A stretch of DNA of 64,000 nt from Mactromeris polynyma (lineage: Eukaryota; Mollusca; Bivalvia; Venerida; Mactridae), in the NCBI GenBank assembly GCA_032209605.1, contig JASFXZ010000012.1, positions 4,650,001 to 4,714,000 on the forward strand. Reading direction: 5' to 3'. Positions 26,452 to 37,498 of this stretch are shown in pieces. Within the stretch, counting starts at the first letter, position 1, and every line of letters begins with the position of its first letter. Both the position numbers and the translations under genes were made by a program. The notes beneath the pieces are model-generated. The model ran no database searches, was not told the origin of the DNA, and was given only the letters and a program-made list of their open reading frames with translations.

Positions 26452-26538
26452 CTGAAGATGTTTCGTATAGACTACCCTCGGTTGCTATAAATCCGGAGTT
26501 TGTCCTCACGTCCAGTGTTAATGCCGTACAAACACCGT
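26452..26538 (-). CDS. Candidate internal exon, possibly upstream of the 16534 exon
   Basis: An 87-bp minus-strand block lies between a plausible acceptor (pyrimidine-rich run ending gggcaag) and a good donor (cttcag/gtaaag). It reads GVCTALTLDVRTNSGFIATE then GSLYETSS and ends in phase 1, the phase the exon ending at 16826 needs. Joined, the stalk would read ...SLYETSSVMSAEPT.... The evidence is only splice sites plus phase; the sequence matches no domain I recognise. The joined intron would be 9.6 kb, almost all satellite. Confidence 0.3.
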
Positions 26539-26753
26539 CTTGCCCAAATCGCGATAAAAACAAAAGAAACACAATGTAACTTCCGAAATGCAGAGGATTC
26601 AGAATTGAATTTTGTTAGCAGCCCGAGACAATTATTTTTCGACATCTAGATTTCATTCCCTCAGACATTGTGCTGATGGTGGAGTTCGATGCTCTTTCTC
26701 TAAACAACCATTCTCGTTTTTAAACTCTCGACACTAGTGTGTCTTTATATTTT

Positions 26754-26847
26754 TACAGTAAAACCTCAATAATAATACCATTAAAACTGGACTTCTTATT
26801 GATGTGGTCTTAATATTGAGGTGGTCTTTAAGTGAGGTTTTACTGTA
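26754..26847. mobile_element. Internally deleted CAGTAAAACCTC-family MITE (94 bp)
   Basis: Both TA-flanked termini are present (TACAGTAAAACCTCAATAAT ... gaggttttactgta) but only about 60 bp lie between them. It is the shortest two-ended copy in the window. Confidence 0.75.
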
Positions 26848-27029
26848 TTAACTCTTTTGTTTTACGGCACATTGACTGCTAAGTCAGTTAGTCCACATTG
26901 TAGACGCTTTCAACTAGTAACAGATACAGTGCTTCCACACTGTGATACCATGCCGTAGACACATGACATGATAGCACACCTGGTCTCACCCTGACACCGA
27001 GCCAACTAGTTCAAGTCATGACATTATAA
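26848..27029. other. Short spacer before the 21-bp array
   Basis: Nothing recognised. Confidence 0.4.
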
Positions 27030-30000
27030 TGAGTGTTGGCAAATGAGCTACCAGTGTTGGCAAATGAGCTAATAGTGTTGGCGAATGAGCTACCAGTATA
27101 AGCAAATGAGCTAATAGTGTTGGCAAATGAGCTACCAGTATAAGCAAATGAGCTAATAGTGTTGGCAAAGGAGCTACTAGTGTTGGCAAATGAGCTAATA
27201 GTGTTGGCAAATGAGCTACTAGTATAAGCAAATGAGCTAATAGTGTTGGCAAATGAGCTACTAGTATAAGCAAATGAGCTAATAGTGTTGGCAAATGAGC
27301 TACCAGTATAAGCAAATGAGCTAATAGTGTTGGCAAATGAGCTACCAGTATAAGCAAATGAGCTAATAGTGTTGGCAAAGGAGCTACTAGTGTTGGCAAA
27401 TGAGCTAATAGTGTTGGCAAATGAGCTACTAGTATAAGCAAATGAGCTAATAGTGTTGGCAAATGAGCTACTAGTATAAGCAAATGAGCTAATAGTGTTG
27501 GCAAATGAGCTACTAGTATAAGCAAATGAGCTAATAGTGTTGGCAAATGAGCTACTAGTATAAGCAAATGAGCTACTAGTGTTGGCAAATGAGCTAATAG
27601 TATAAGCAAATGAGCTTATAGTGTTGGCAAATGAGCTACTAGTATAAGCAAATGAACTAATAGTGTTGGCAAATGAGCTACCAGAATAAGCAAATGAGCT
27701 AATAGTGTTGGCAAATGAGCTACCAGTATAAGCAAATGAGCTAATAGTGTTTGCAAATGAGCTACTAGTATAAGCAAATGAGCTAATAGTGTTGGCAAAT
27801 GAGCTACTAGTGTTGGCAAATGAGCTACTAGTATAAGCAAATGAGCTAATAGTGTTGGCAAATGAGCTACCAGTATAAGCAAATGAGCTAATAGTGTTTG
27901 CAAATGAGCTACCAGCATAAGCAAATGAGCTACCAGTATAAGCAAATGAGCTAATAGTGTTGGCAACTGAGCTACCAGTATAAGCAAATGAGCTAATAGT
28001 GTTGGCAAATGAGCTACTAGTGTTGGCAAATGAGCTAATAGTGTTGGCAAATGAGCTACCAGTATAAGCAAATGAACTAATAGTGTTGGCAAATGAGCTA
28101 ATACTGTTGGCAAATGAGCTAATAGTGTTGGCAAATGAGCTACTAGTGTTGGCAAATGAGCTACCAGTATAAGCAAATGAGCTAATAGTGTTGGCAAATG
28201 AGCTACCAGTATAAGCAAATGAGCTAATAGTGTTGGCAAATGAGCTACTAGTATAAGCAAATGAGCTAATAGTGTTGGCAAATGAGCTACTAGTATAAGC
28301 AAATGAGCTACTAGTGTTGGCAAATGAGCTACTAGTATAAGCAAATGAGCTACTAGTGTTGGCAAATGAGCTAATAGAATAAGCAAATGAGCTTATAGTG
28401 TTGGCAAATGAGCTACTAGTATAAGCAAATGAACTAATAGTGTTGGCAAATGAGCTACCAGAATAAGCAAATGAGCTAATAGTGTTGGCAAATGAGCTAC
28501 CAGTATAAGCAAATGAGCTAATAGTGTTTGCAAATGAGCTACTAGTATAAGCAAATGAGCTAATAGTGTTGGCAAATGAGCTACTAGTGTTGGCAAATGA
28601 GCTACTAGTATAAGCAAATGAGCTAATAGTGTTGGCAAATGAGCTACCAGTATAAGCAAATGAGCTAATAGTGTTTGCAAATGAGCTACCAGCATAAGCA
28701 AATGAGCTACCAGTATAAGCAAATGAGCTAATAGTGTTGGCAACTGAGCTACCAGTATAAGCAAATGAGCTACTAGTGTTGGCAAATGAGCTAATAGTGT
28801 TGGCAAATGAGCTACCAGTATAAGCAAATGAACTAATAGTGTTGGCAAATGAGCTACCAGTATAAGCAAATGAGCTACCAGTATAAGCAAATGAGCTACT
28901 AGTGTTGGCAAATGAGCTACTAGTGTTGGCAAATGAGCTACTAGTGTTGGAAAATGAGCTAATAGTGTTGGCAAATGAGCTACTAGTATAAGCAAATGAG
29001 CTAATGGTGTTGGCAAATGAGCTAATAGTGTTGGCAAATGAGCTACTAGTATAAGCAAATGAGCTAATAGTGTTGGCAAATGAGCTACTAGTATAAGCAA
29101 ATGAGCTAATAGTGTTGGCAAATGAGCTACTAGTGTTGGCAAATGAGCTACCAGTATAAGCAAATGAGCTAATAGTGTTGGCAAATGAGCTACCAGTATA
29201 AGCAAATGAGCTACTAGTGTTGGCAAATGAGCTACCAGTATAAGCAAATATGCTAATAGTGTTTGCAAATGAGCTACCAGCATAAGCAAATGAGCTAATA
29301 GTGTTGGCAAATGAGCTACCAGTATAAGCAAATGAGCTAATTGTGTTGGCAAATGAGCTACCAGTATAAGCAAATGAGCTACTAGTGTTGGCAAATGAGC
29401 TACTAGTGTTGGCAAATGAGCTACTAGTGTTGGCAAATGAGCTACTAGTGTAAGCAAATGAGCTAATGGTGTTGGCTAATGAGCTAATAGTGTTGGTAAA
29501 TGAGCTACTAGTATACGCAAATGAGCTAATAGTGTTGGCAAATGAGCTACTAGTATAAGCAAATGAGTTAATAGTGTTGGCAAATGAGCTACCAGTATAA
29601 GCAAATGAGCTAATAGTGTTTGCAAATGAGCTACCAGCATAAGCAAATGAGCTACCAGTATAAGCAAATGAGCTAATAGTGTTGGCAAATGAGCTACCAG
29701 TATAAGCAAATGAGCTAATAGTGTTGGCAAATGAGCTACTAGTGTTGGCAAATGAGCTAATAGTGTTGGTAAATGAGCTACCAGTATAAGCAAATGAGCT
29801 ACTAGTGTTGGCAAATGAGCTACTAGTATAAGCAACTGAGCTACTAGTGTCTGCAAATGAGCTACTAGTGTTGGCAAATGAGCTACCAGTATAAGCAAAT
29901 GATCTAATAGTGTTGGCAAATGAGCTACCAGTATAAGCAAATGAGCTACTAGTGTTGGCAAATGAGCTACCAGTATAAGCAAATGAGCTAATAGTGTTGG

Positions 30001-31215
30001 CAAATGAGCTACTAGTATAAGCAAATGAGCTACTAGTGTTTGCAAATGAGCTACTAGTGTTGGCAAATGAGCTACTAGTATAAGCAAATGAGCTAATAGT
30101 GTTGGCAAATGAGCTACCAGTATAAGCAAATGAGCTAATTGTGTTGGCAAATGAGCTACCAGTATAAGCAAATGAGCTACTAGTGTTGGCAAATGAGCTA
30201 CTAGTGTTGGCAAATGAGCTACTAGTGTTGGCAAATGAGCTACTAGTATAAGCAAATGAGCTAATGGTGTTGGCAAATGAGCTAATAGTATAAGCAAATG
30301 AGCTAATAGTGTTGGCAAATGAGCTACCAGTATAAGCAAATGAGCTAATAGTGTTTGCAAATGAGCTACCAGCATAAGCAAATGAGCTACCAGTATAAGC
30401 AAATGAGCTAATAGTGTTGGCAAATGAGCTACCAGTATAAGCAAATGAGCTAATAGTGTTGGCAAATGAGCTACTAGTGTTGGCAAATGAGCTAATAGTG
30501 TTGGTAAATGAGCTACCAGTATAAGCAAATGAGCTAATAGTGTTGGCAAATGAGCTACCAGTATAAGCAAATGAGCTAACAGTGTTGGCAAATGAGCTAC
30601 TAGTGTTGGCAAATGAGCTACTAGTGTTGGCAAATGAGCTACTAGTATAAGCAACTGAGCTACTAGTGTTTGCAAATGAGCTACTAGTGTTGGCAAATGA
30701 GCTACCAGTATAAGCAAATGATCTAATAGTGTTGGCAAATGAGCTACCAGTATAAGCAAATGAGCTACTAGTGTTGGCAAATGAGCTACCAGTATAAGCA
30801 AATGAGCTAATAGTATTGGCAAATGAGCTACTAGTATAAGCAAATGAGCTACTAGTGTTTGCAAATGAGCTACTAGTGTGGGCAAATGAGCTACTAGTAT
30901 AAGCAAATGAGCTAATAGTGTTGGCAAATGAGCTACCAGTATAAGCAAATGAGCTAATAGTGTTTGCAAATGAGCTACCAGCATAAGCAAATGAGCTAAT
31001 AGTGTTGGCAAATGAGCTACCAGTATAAGCAAATGAGCTAATAGTGTTGGCAAATGAGCTACTAGTGTTGGCAAATGAGCTAATAGTGTTGGCAAATGAG
31101 CTACCAGTATAAGCAAATGAGCTAATAGTGTTGGCAAATGAGCTACCAGTATAAGCAAATGAGCTAATAGTGTTGGCAAATGAGCTACCAGTATAAGCAA
31201 ATGAGCTACTAGTGC
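27030..31215. repeat. 4.2 kb satellite of 21-bp units arranged as 42-bp dimers
   Basis: Two 21-bp unit types, AGTGTTGGCAAATGAGCTAC and AGTATAAGCAAATGAGCTA, mostly alternate and often have ACTAGT at the junction. There are about 199 units. Larger copies are visible: the rare 'gagcttatagtg' at 27612 and 28389 is 777 bp (37 units) apart, and the sequences after it match for several hundred bases. Minus-strand open frames (PTLLAHLLILVAH repeats up to 580 codons) follow from a stop-free 21-mer and are broken wherever a variant unit brings a stop. They are not taken as genes. Confidence 0.95.
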
Positions 31216-31322
31216 CATTAGTACCTTATAGCTAGTACCACTAGGCCTTCGGCTTTCGAGACTGTCTGATTTTCTCCGTTACCCAACTCTATTGGAGGAT
31301 CCAGTTATGTTCACAGCATTAT
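31216..31322. other. Right flank of the 21-bp array
   Basis: Degenerate ctagtacca words mark the decay of the array; nothing else is recognised. Confidence 0.4.
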
Positions 31323-31459
31323 TACAGTTAAACCTCACTTAAAAAACACCTCAATAATAAGGAACACAATTTTCACTGTTTTCTTCTTTATACAACCTTT
31401 ATATTAAGATCATTTTTCAATGGTCCCAAGGGAGGTTTTATTATTGAGGTTTTACTGTT
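31323..31459. mobile_element. CAGTAAAACCTC-family MITE, shortened
   Basis: The ends are TACAGTTAAACCTCACTTAA and the inverted run gaggttttactgtt. The body (ttttcaatggtcccaag) matches the other family members. The right TA is mutated to TT. Confidence 0.75.
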
Positions 31460-32175
31460 ATTTTAAATTGTAATTTCTGAAGACATGAATAGCATATAAA
31501 GCAAAACATCTTTTTCTTAATTATGATGTAAGCATAATTTATTTACAAGTGTCATGGATATCATGGCCAGGGACATTAAATACAAATATCTCCGTCATAA
31601 ATGTTATTTCATCGTTTAATCATAACATGAAACATAAATAAATATATTTTCTGGTGAATAAGTCCATCGTAAACCATAGCTGTTTACATCTGAATGGTAT
31701 AAATAAATTACAGTTTGCTTGAAACAACTGTAGTAAATGTTGGTTAGCTATGAGAGTCTGCTATATAAATAACCCTTAGATCGTGTCATATAGAGATATA
31801 TTCCCCCAAAAAATGTCATATTTTGGAACAATACTAATGCTTTTCATTGTCCATGTAAACAGGAAATAAACTGGCATATTGACCATTGGACAACTGCATA
31901 CACAACCGCCACTATTATAAATTAGATGTCTCCGTCTTTTGTCGGCCTCTATTTGTCATACAGACACGGAAATTAATAGCTACCAACATTCAATATAGCC
32001 GTAAATAGCTTAGCGTGGATTTATGAACCGTCCAATAAGAGTACCAGCAACATAATTACATTGACTACAATTACCAGTATTCGGTTATTCACAAACTACA
32101 TTATACAATAAAAAAGCAAGTAAAGCTGAAAATCACGTCGGAAAAGTTAACCGTCCATCATTGCAATACACTTTT
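31460..32175. other. 3' flank of the secreted-protein gene
   Basis: No gene is seen. TTTATT at 31538-31543 (AATAAA on minus) is a possible but distant polyadenylation signal for the gene ending at 32176. Confidence 0.35.
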
Positions 32176-35100
32176 TCAGTTTCTTAAATTTCTGCGAACC
32201 AATGGTTTTGGATTTTCAAATCTGCTCAGAACACTGTTTACGTTGAACTTTGCCAAATCCACATTCTGTGTGCCTTCTTTCAATCGTTTTTTTAATTCAT
32301 CGTACATCTTCCTCCACGTGTCTGGAAAAAAAGAGTCTTACTATCATGTCAGTCATATTCTGATTAATAACTAAGGCCGAATGGCAAAAGCGTTAGTACG
32401 AATAATATTGAGTACGAAACAATGTGTCATCGTCTTCACAAGTTTCTATTTTCCGTGACGAGATCACTGAACTCTACATAATATATTATAACTGATTGTC
32501 AACAATGTTTAACGACTAATAAACAAACGTGGATAGTATATGTTAACTGTTATTAATTATCTGTTTGTTATGCGTTTTATATAAACTTTAGCGAAGACGA
32601 GACTAAGGAAACGGCTTCAAGTAACGACGGAGACTTATTTTAGCAAGCTTTATGTTACATAATTTATACAATAAAGCCAACATTTGTATTTTCACACAAA
32701 GTATAAAAGAAACTTGTCCTAGGGAGGAATTTTAATGCTTGCGTAAACACACTGACACGTTATTGTGTAACTGTCTTATTATCTAGCTAAATAGACAATT
32801 CTATCTCGGTCACTGATAACATTCAAACCAAACTACAATGCCCTCATTGAATGTAATTGATTACAGTGTATTAAATATGATTTCAAAATTGTAAATAACC
32901 GCGCTAAAATAGTTTATTCAGTGTAAGCGTGGTTATAATCTAGGACAGGGGGAATTAACGTACGCATTGTCCGATATTGAGTCGGAAGTGAAGTATTTGT
33001 TGCAAAACGTATACTGGTCAAGGGAGATAGGCCACAATTTTGCATTTTAAGAATCTTTACTACCTTAAAACAGGTTGTTCTATAACGATGACCATGCTTT
33101 TAACAGGATAACATGAACTTTTTTCGATAGCTCTTAAATGCTACAGATTTCTGAAATCAATATCAACGTAAGCTGTACCAGGTGTCTTTTTGTAACTATG
33201 GATCGGCGGGTAGGCTTTGTGAACAGTAAACATGTACAGTGAAACCTCGCTTTAACGACCACCTCAATAATAAGACCTCCTCAATAATAAGATCTCAAAA
33301 TAAGAACACGCTATTCAAGTCTGTTTTCACTGTTTTGCTCTTTATTCAACCTCAATATTAAGACCACATCAATAAGAAGATCAGTTTTCGAGGGTCCCAA
33401 AGGTGGTCTTAATATCGAGGGTTGACTGTACCCGGGAGCTTTTTTTTAACTATGGATCGGTGGGTAGACACTTTAGAACGGTATACATGTACATCGTTAT
33501 GTTTTAAGTAACAAACATGACTTTGCAGAGTACGGAAACACGAAATATTGCACTGTTATGTTTTGTACTTTATAAAACATTACGAACAGCGAATGGGCAA
33601 ATGTTGTGCGAAATATTTCACAAGGAGGAAATTGTAGTCTATATGAAAGGTATGTAATGTAATATAAAAAAGTAACGCCCATCAATTACTCGCAACAAGG
33701 TAGATGGACAACAAATTAATTATTTGATATGCGTCTTTGCTATGTATGACCGACCATAGTTTGTGGATTGAAACAAACGCATTCCTACGAAAGACCGGTA
33801 GTGACATTTACACGGGACGCTGATATCATGAATTCATGACGTTGATATCGTGAATACATGACGTTGATATCGTGAATACATGACGTTGATATCGTGAATA
33901 CATGACGTTGATATCGTGAATACATGACGTTGATATCGTGAATTCATGACGTTGATATCGTGAATTCATGACGTTGATATCGTGAATACATGACGTTGAT
34001 ATCGTGAATACATGACGTTGATATCGTGAATACATGACGTTGATATCATGAATACATGACGTTGATATCGTGAATACATGAGGTTGATATCATGAATTCA
34101 TGACGTTGATATCGTGAATTCGTGAAGTTGACATCATAAATTCGTGAAGTTGACATCGTGAATTCATGACGTTGATATCGTGAATTCATGACATTGATAT
34201 AATGAATTCATGACGTTGATATCATGAATTCATGACGTTGATATTGTGAATTCATGACGTTGATATCGTGAATTCATGACGTTGATATCGTCTATTCATG
34301 ACGTTGATATCGTGAATACATGACGTTGATATCGTAAATTCGTGAAGCTAACATCGTGAATTCATGACGTTGATATCGTGAATTCATGACGTTGATATAA
34401 TGAATTCATGACGTTGATATCGTGAATTCATGACGTTGATATCGTGAATTCATGACGTTGATATCGTGAATTCATGACGTTGATATCGTGAAAACATGAT
34501 GTTGATATCGTGAATTCATGACGTTGATATCGTGAATTCATGACGTTGATATAATGAATTCATGACGTTGATATCGTGAACTCAGGACGTTGATATCGTG
34601 AATTCATGACGTTAATATCGTAAATACATGATGTTGATATCGTGAATTCATGACGTTGATATCGAGAATTCATGCACGTTGATATCGTGAATTCATGATG
34701 TGATATCGTGAATTCATGATGTGATATCGTGAATACATGACGTTGATATCGTGAATACATGACGTTGATATAGTGAAATCGCTAAGTTGACATCGTAAAT
34801 TCGTGAAGTTGATATCGTAAATTCATGACGTTGATAATCATGATTTAACCCGCAATTCACGATTCCAACTTCATAAATTCAATATTTCCTAGGAGAGAAA
34901 TAATGAAGAGTGGATGTCACCGCCGGTCTTTCGTATATTCCGCACCCATTGGTTTCGTAGCAAAATATGGCTTTAACAGTGTCAACACAATTTCGCGACT
35001 ATGAATATTGCATTTTTTTCTCAGTCTTTTTCATTGACAACGTAGTTTTTACTTGACATTTATAAAGTGTTTTTTTGTGAGCCTCCACAAAGGACAATTT

Positions 35101-37498
35101 AGTATTGCGATGTAAGCAATGTTTCTTTTGACAATTTAACACAAACATTCAATATATTTGATTTATATTGCTTTCTTTATGAAATTCTCGTTTTCTGTAA
35201 TGAAAAGGGTTATTGACAAAAAACCATATTTTTCTGGGGTTGACATTATTAAATACTGTCCTGTCATGGTAGAAATCGATTAATTTAAATAATAAGGACC
35301 CCCTACCCATCAGCTTAGATGAAAATTTTTCAGTGCCGTATAACTAGCCCAAATAAACATATTTTACACTATCGAATACAGTAGAACCTCACGTTGAGAC
35401 CACTTCGAAATTAATACGAACTAAATAAACCATATTTTCTCGGACCATTTTATTATCATTTTTCTTCCATATTGTACCTTGATACTCCGACCACCTGCCA
35501 ACAGAGGCCGAGTTTGTTCAGAACCAAAGGTGGTCTTATTATTGAGGTTCCACTGTACAGTAAAACTTCATAAATAAATCCACCTTTGAAACCCTTGAAA
35601 ACTGGTATTCTTATTGCAGTGGTCTAAATATCGATTTTGAATTAGCAAAACAGTGGAAATTGACTTGATGATTGAGTTCTTAATGTTGAAGTGTTTTTTC
35701 ATTGTGGTGGTCTTTAAGTGAGGTTTTACTGTAGTTAATTCTCAAGTGAAGCTTTAGTTACCTGGTGGTGGCAGTTGACCATTGTTCGGACACTCGACCA
35801 CTTCAAATATTGCTTCACATCCTCGGTCCACCCACCACGAATGACCATCTACAGAGATTCCTGTAATAGATAAGCATGGCTTCATCAGATAAGTTTGTAA
35901 GTTCGTACTCACTAATGGTTTTTACATTTTCACCAACGTTTACAAGCTATGCTGTATGACTTCTGTAGCAGCCTGATGTATCGGACACGACACTGGTAGG
36001 ACGCAACGAAATGTTGTCAGCAACATTCGTAGGAATACAGCGCTCAGACTGTATTGGAAGCTGGGCATTGCAAACTTCGATTGTTGTTAAGAGGTTCTTG
36101 CTCTGGAGAGGCCAAATGGGACGTTACATTTATTATTTTTATTGCCAGAAAATATGATGCTCAAGAGATGTTAGAAATATTTTATTAGTGGGTAAAATTG
36201 ATAATATAGTTGAAGGGAGAGTGTTGCTCAAAAGAAGGCCGCTCTGGTCAGAATGCTTTGTACTCACCATATTTCACATTAACTGGTTCACATCGGTAGA
36301 ATGATGTTCTCCTTAGAAGTGTCAATGATTCTATATAATGTTGTGGATTCTGTGCCTCGTATATTTGCTTCTGTATACGAAAATCTCCCTTGCCCTCAAA
36401 CACAAATTTCGTGCAGCCAACTAAAACAGAAATATATATATTATACAATAGGTGATCTTTATTCTTATTTGGGCTTTATACGTTTATATAAAAGAGTCTG
36501 TTGTTGGCAGGCTTGTATTATGGGCGATACAGGTAGTAGTACATCCTCGGTACCCTGGCTATTCATAATATATATGATACCCTGGTCAAATTGACTAGCG
36601 AAACTTCGTAATGCATTAATATTCATTAGCATGTCTCGACCAATGAAATGGACGATAACAAAAAAAGAAGGAATCTCCTTTGTGAAGAACTATCCGTATC
36701 GCATGAGGTGTGTGTCATGCGGCCAATCAAAGCGGCTGAATTTCACCTCATTAATTATTCATGAGTGCGAGAATTTTACAGACAGTTTGTGCAGGGTATC
36801 ATATATGTTATGAATAGCCTGGGTACCGAGGATGGTAATATTACAAATACAGTAAAACGTGTCTATAAGGTACACCTTCGGGACTTTGAAAAAATATTCT
36901 TCATATCGATTGTTCTCTACAATCATATTGATTTGATACCAAAAATAGAATGTGTTCCTTATGTCCTAGTGTTTCTGATATCAGTGTTCCTAATAAGCGA
37001 GTTTTATTTTACTCACAAAAATATGCAAAATATGCACCAATATATTTCAGCTCAATTTGGATGAACTCATTTGCTTATAGATTTGAATCACTTTATAGAC
37101 AGTAGTGGTGTCGTATAAGGACCTGTGGTCGTGACCTCTACAGAGATTGAAACAACAACCCCCGGGCTGAACGACCGACACCATATACGTTACACGACCG
37201 CTCCACTGAACATATGAAGGCCAAAAGCTTTTGAACTTCTCGCCGAACTATTTCAAAAACGATGTAACATGTCATTCTCAACAACACAAGATTTGAAGAA
37301 TAAATTATTTTAGTGAAAACAGTTTGACAACTGCATATTACGATCGCTATGTCTTGAGAATGTTCTCATTCGGTTAAAAAATTGTCTACCTTGAGATCCC
37401 TTAGGTTGTTTCGCAAGTTTTTCTTTGGGGTGATCAGCAGTCACGTGATCAATGACGTACAGCGTCACAAATAAAAGCAGAATGTCTGTGAGCCTCAT
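32176..37498 (-). CDS. Small secreted cysteine-containing protein, DUF3011-like motif (4 exons)
   Basis: The minus-strand exons are 37390-37498, 36268-36420, 35762-35860 and 32176-32321. All three introns interrupt codons in phase 1, with donors gtagac, gtgagt and gtaact and acceptors ctgttttag, tctattacag and ttttttccag. The joined reading frame is 168 codons with ATG at 37498 and TGA at 32176. Residues 1-20 form a signal peptide (MRLTDILLLFVTLYVIDHV), followed by a basic linker. A core with four cysteines (39, 80, 102, 111) contains YIESLTLLRR and, near residue 95, SWWVDRGCEAIFEV. The 'WVDxGCxAxFxV' phrase after an upstream Cys resembles the C-half of DUF3011-type domains, common in secreted mollusc proteins; that link is from memory and only moderate. 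The last 47 residues are a lysine/arginine-rich helix-like tail. Function unknown; extracellular location likely. Intron 3 holds a 22-bp satellite and three MITEs. Confidence 0.75.
33235..33430. mobile_element. CAGTAAAACCTC-family MITE in intron 3 of the secreted-protein gene
   Basis: The termini are TACAGTGAAACCTCGCTTTA and the inverted run gagggttgactgta, both flanked by TA. A short internal duplication of 'cctcaataataaga' is present. Confidence 0.8.
33826..34845. repeat. 22-bp satellite (about 46 copies) in intron 3
   Basis: The unit is catgacgttgatatcgtgaa plus tt or ta. GATATC occurs in nearly every unit, and GAATTC in those with the tt variant. Degenerate units (gtgaagttgacatcgtaaat) lie inside and at the right edge. 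Since 22 is not divisible by three, the 66-70 residue open frames read the repeat through all three phases and mean nothing. It lies wholly in the intron 32322-35761. Confidence 0.93.
35377..35557. mobile_element. Diverged CAGTAGAACCTC MITE
   Basis: The ends are TACAGTAGAACCTCACGTTG and the inverted run gaggttccactgta. The interior differs from the main family, so this is an older or sister subfamily. Its right TA is the left TA of the next copy. Confidence 0.75.
35556..35733. mobile_element. CAGTAAAACCTC-family MITE abutting the previous one
   Basis: The ends are TACAGTAAAACTTCATAAAT and gaggttttactgta. It starts at the same TA dinucleotide that ends the copy at 35377-35557. It lies about 30 bp from exon 3 of the secreted-protein gene. 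Confidence 0.75.
36542..36834. mobile_element. 293-bp MITE with about 44-bp inverted repeats (CATCCTCGGTACCC)
   Basis: The left arm CATCCTCGGTACCCTGGCTA (continuing ttcataatatatatgatacc) is matched at the right end in reverse with few differences. The flanking trinucleotide is GTA on both sides (36539-36541, 36835-36837). The open frame at 36631-36813 is internal to it and has no known motif. It is inserted in intron 1 of the secreted-protein gene. Confidence 0.75.

Noticed and set aside
27016..31218. Leucine-rich LPTLLAHLLILVAH frames up to 580 codons
   Set aside because: By-product of the 21-bp unit; broken by variant units and lacking any gene signals.
36631..36813. 60-codon frame with CVSCGQSKR
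   Set aside because: It lies inside the inverted-repeat element 36542-36834 and shows no complete zinc finger.
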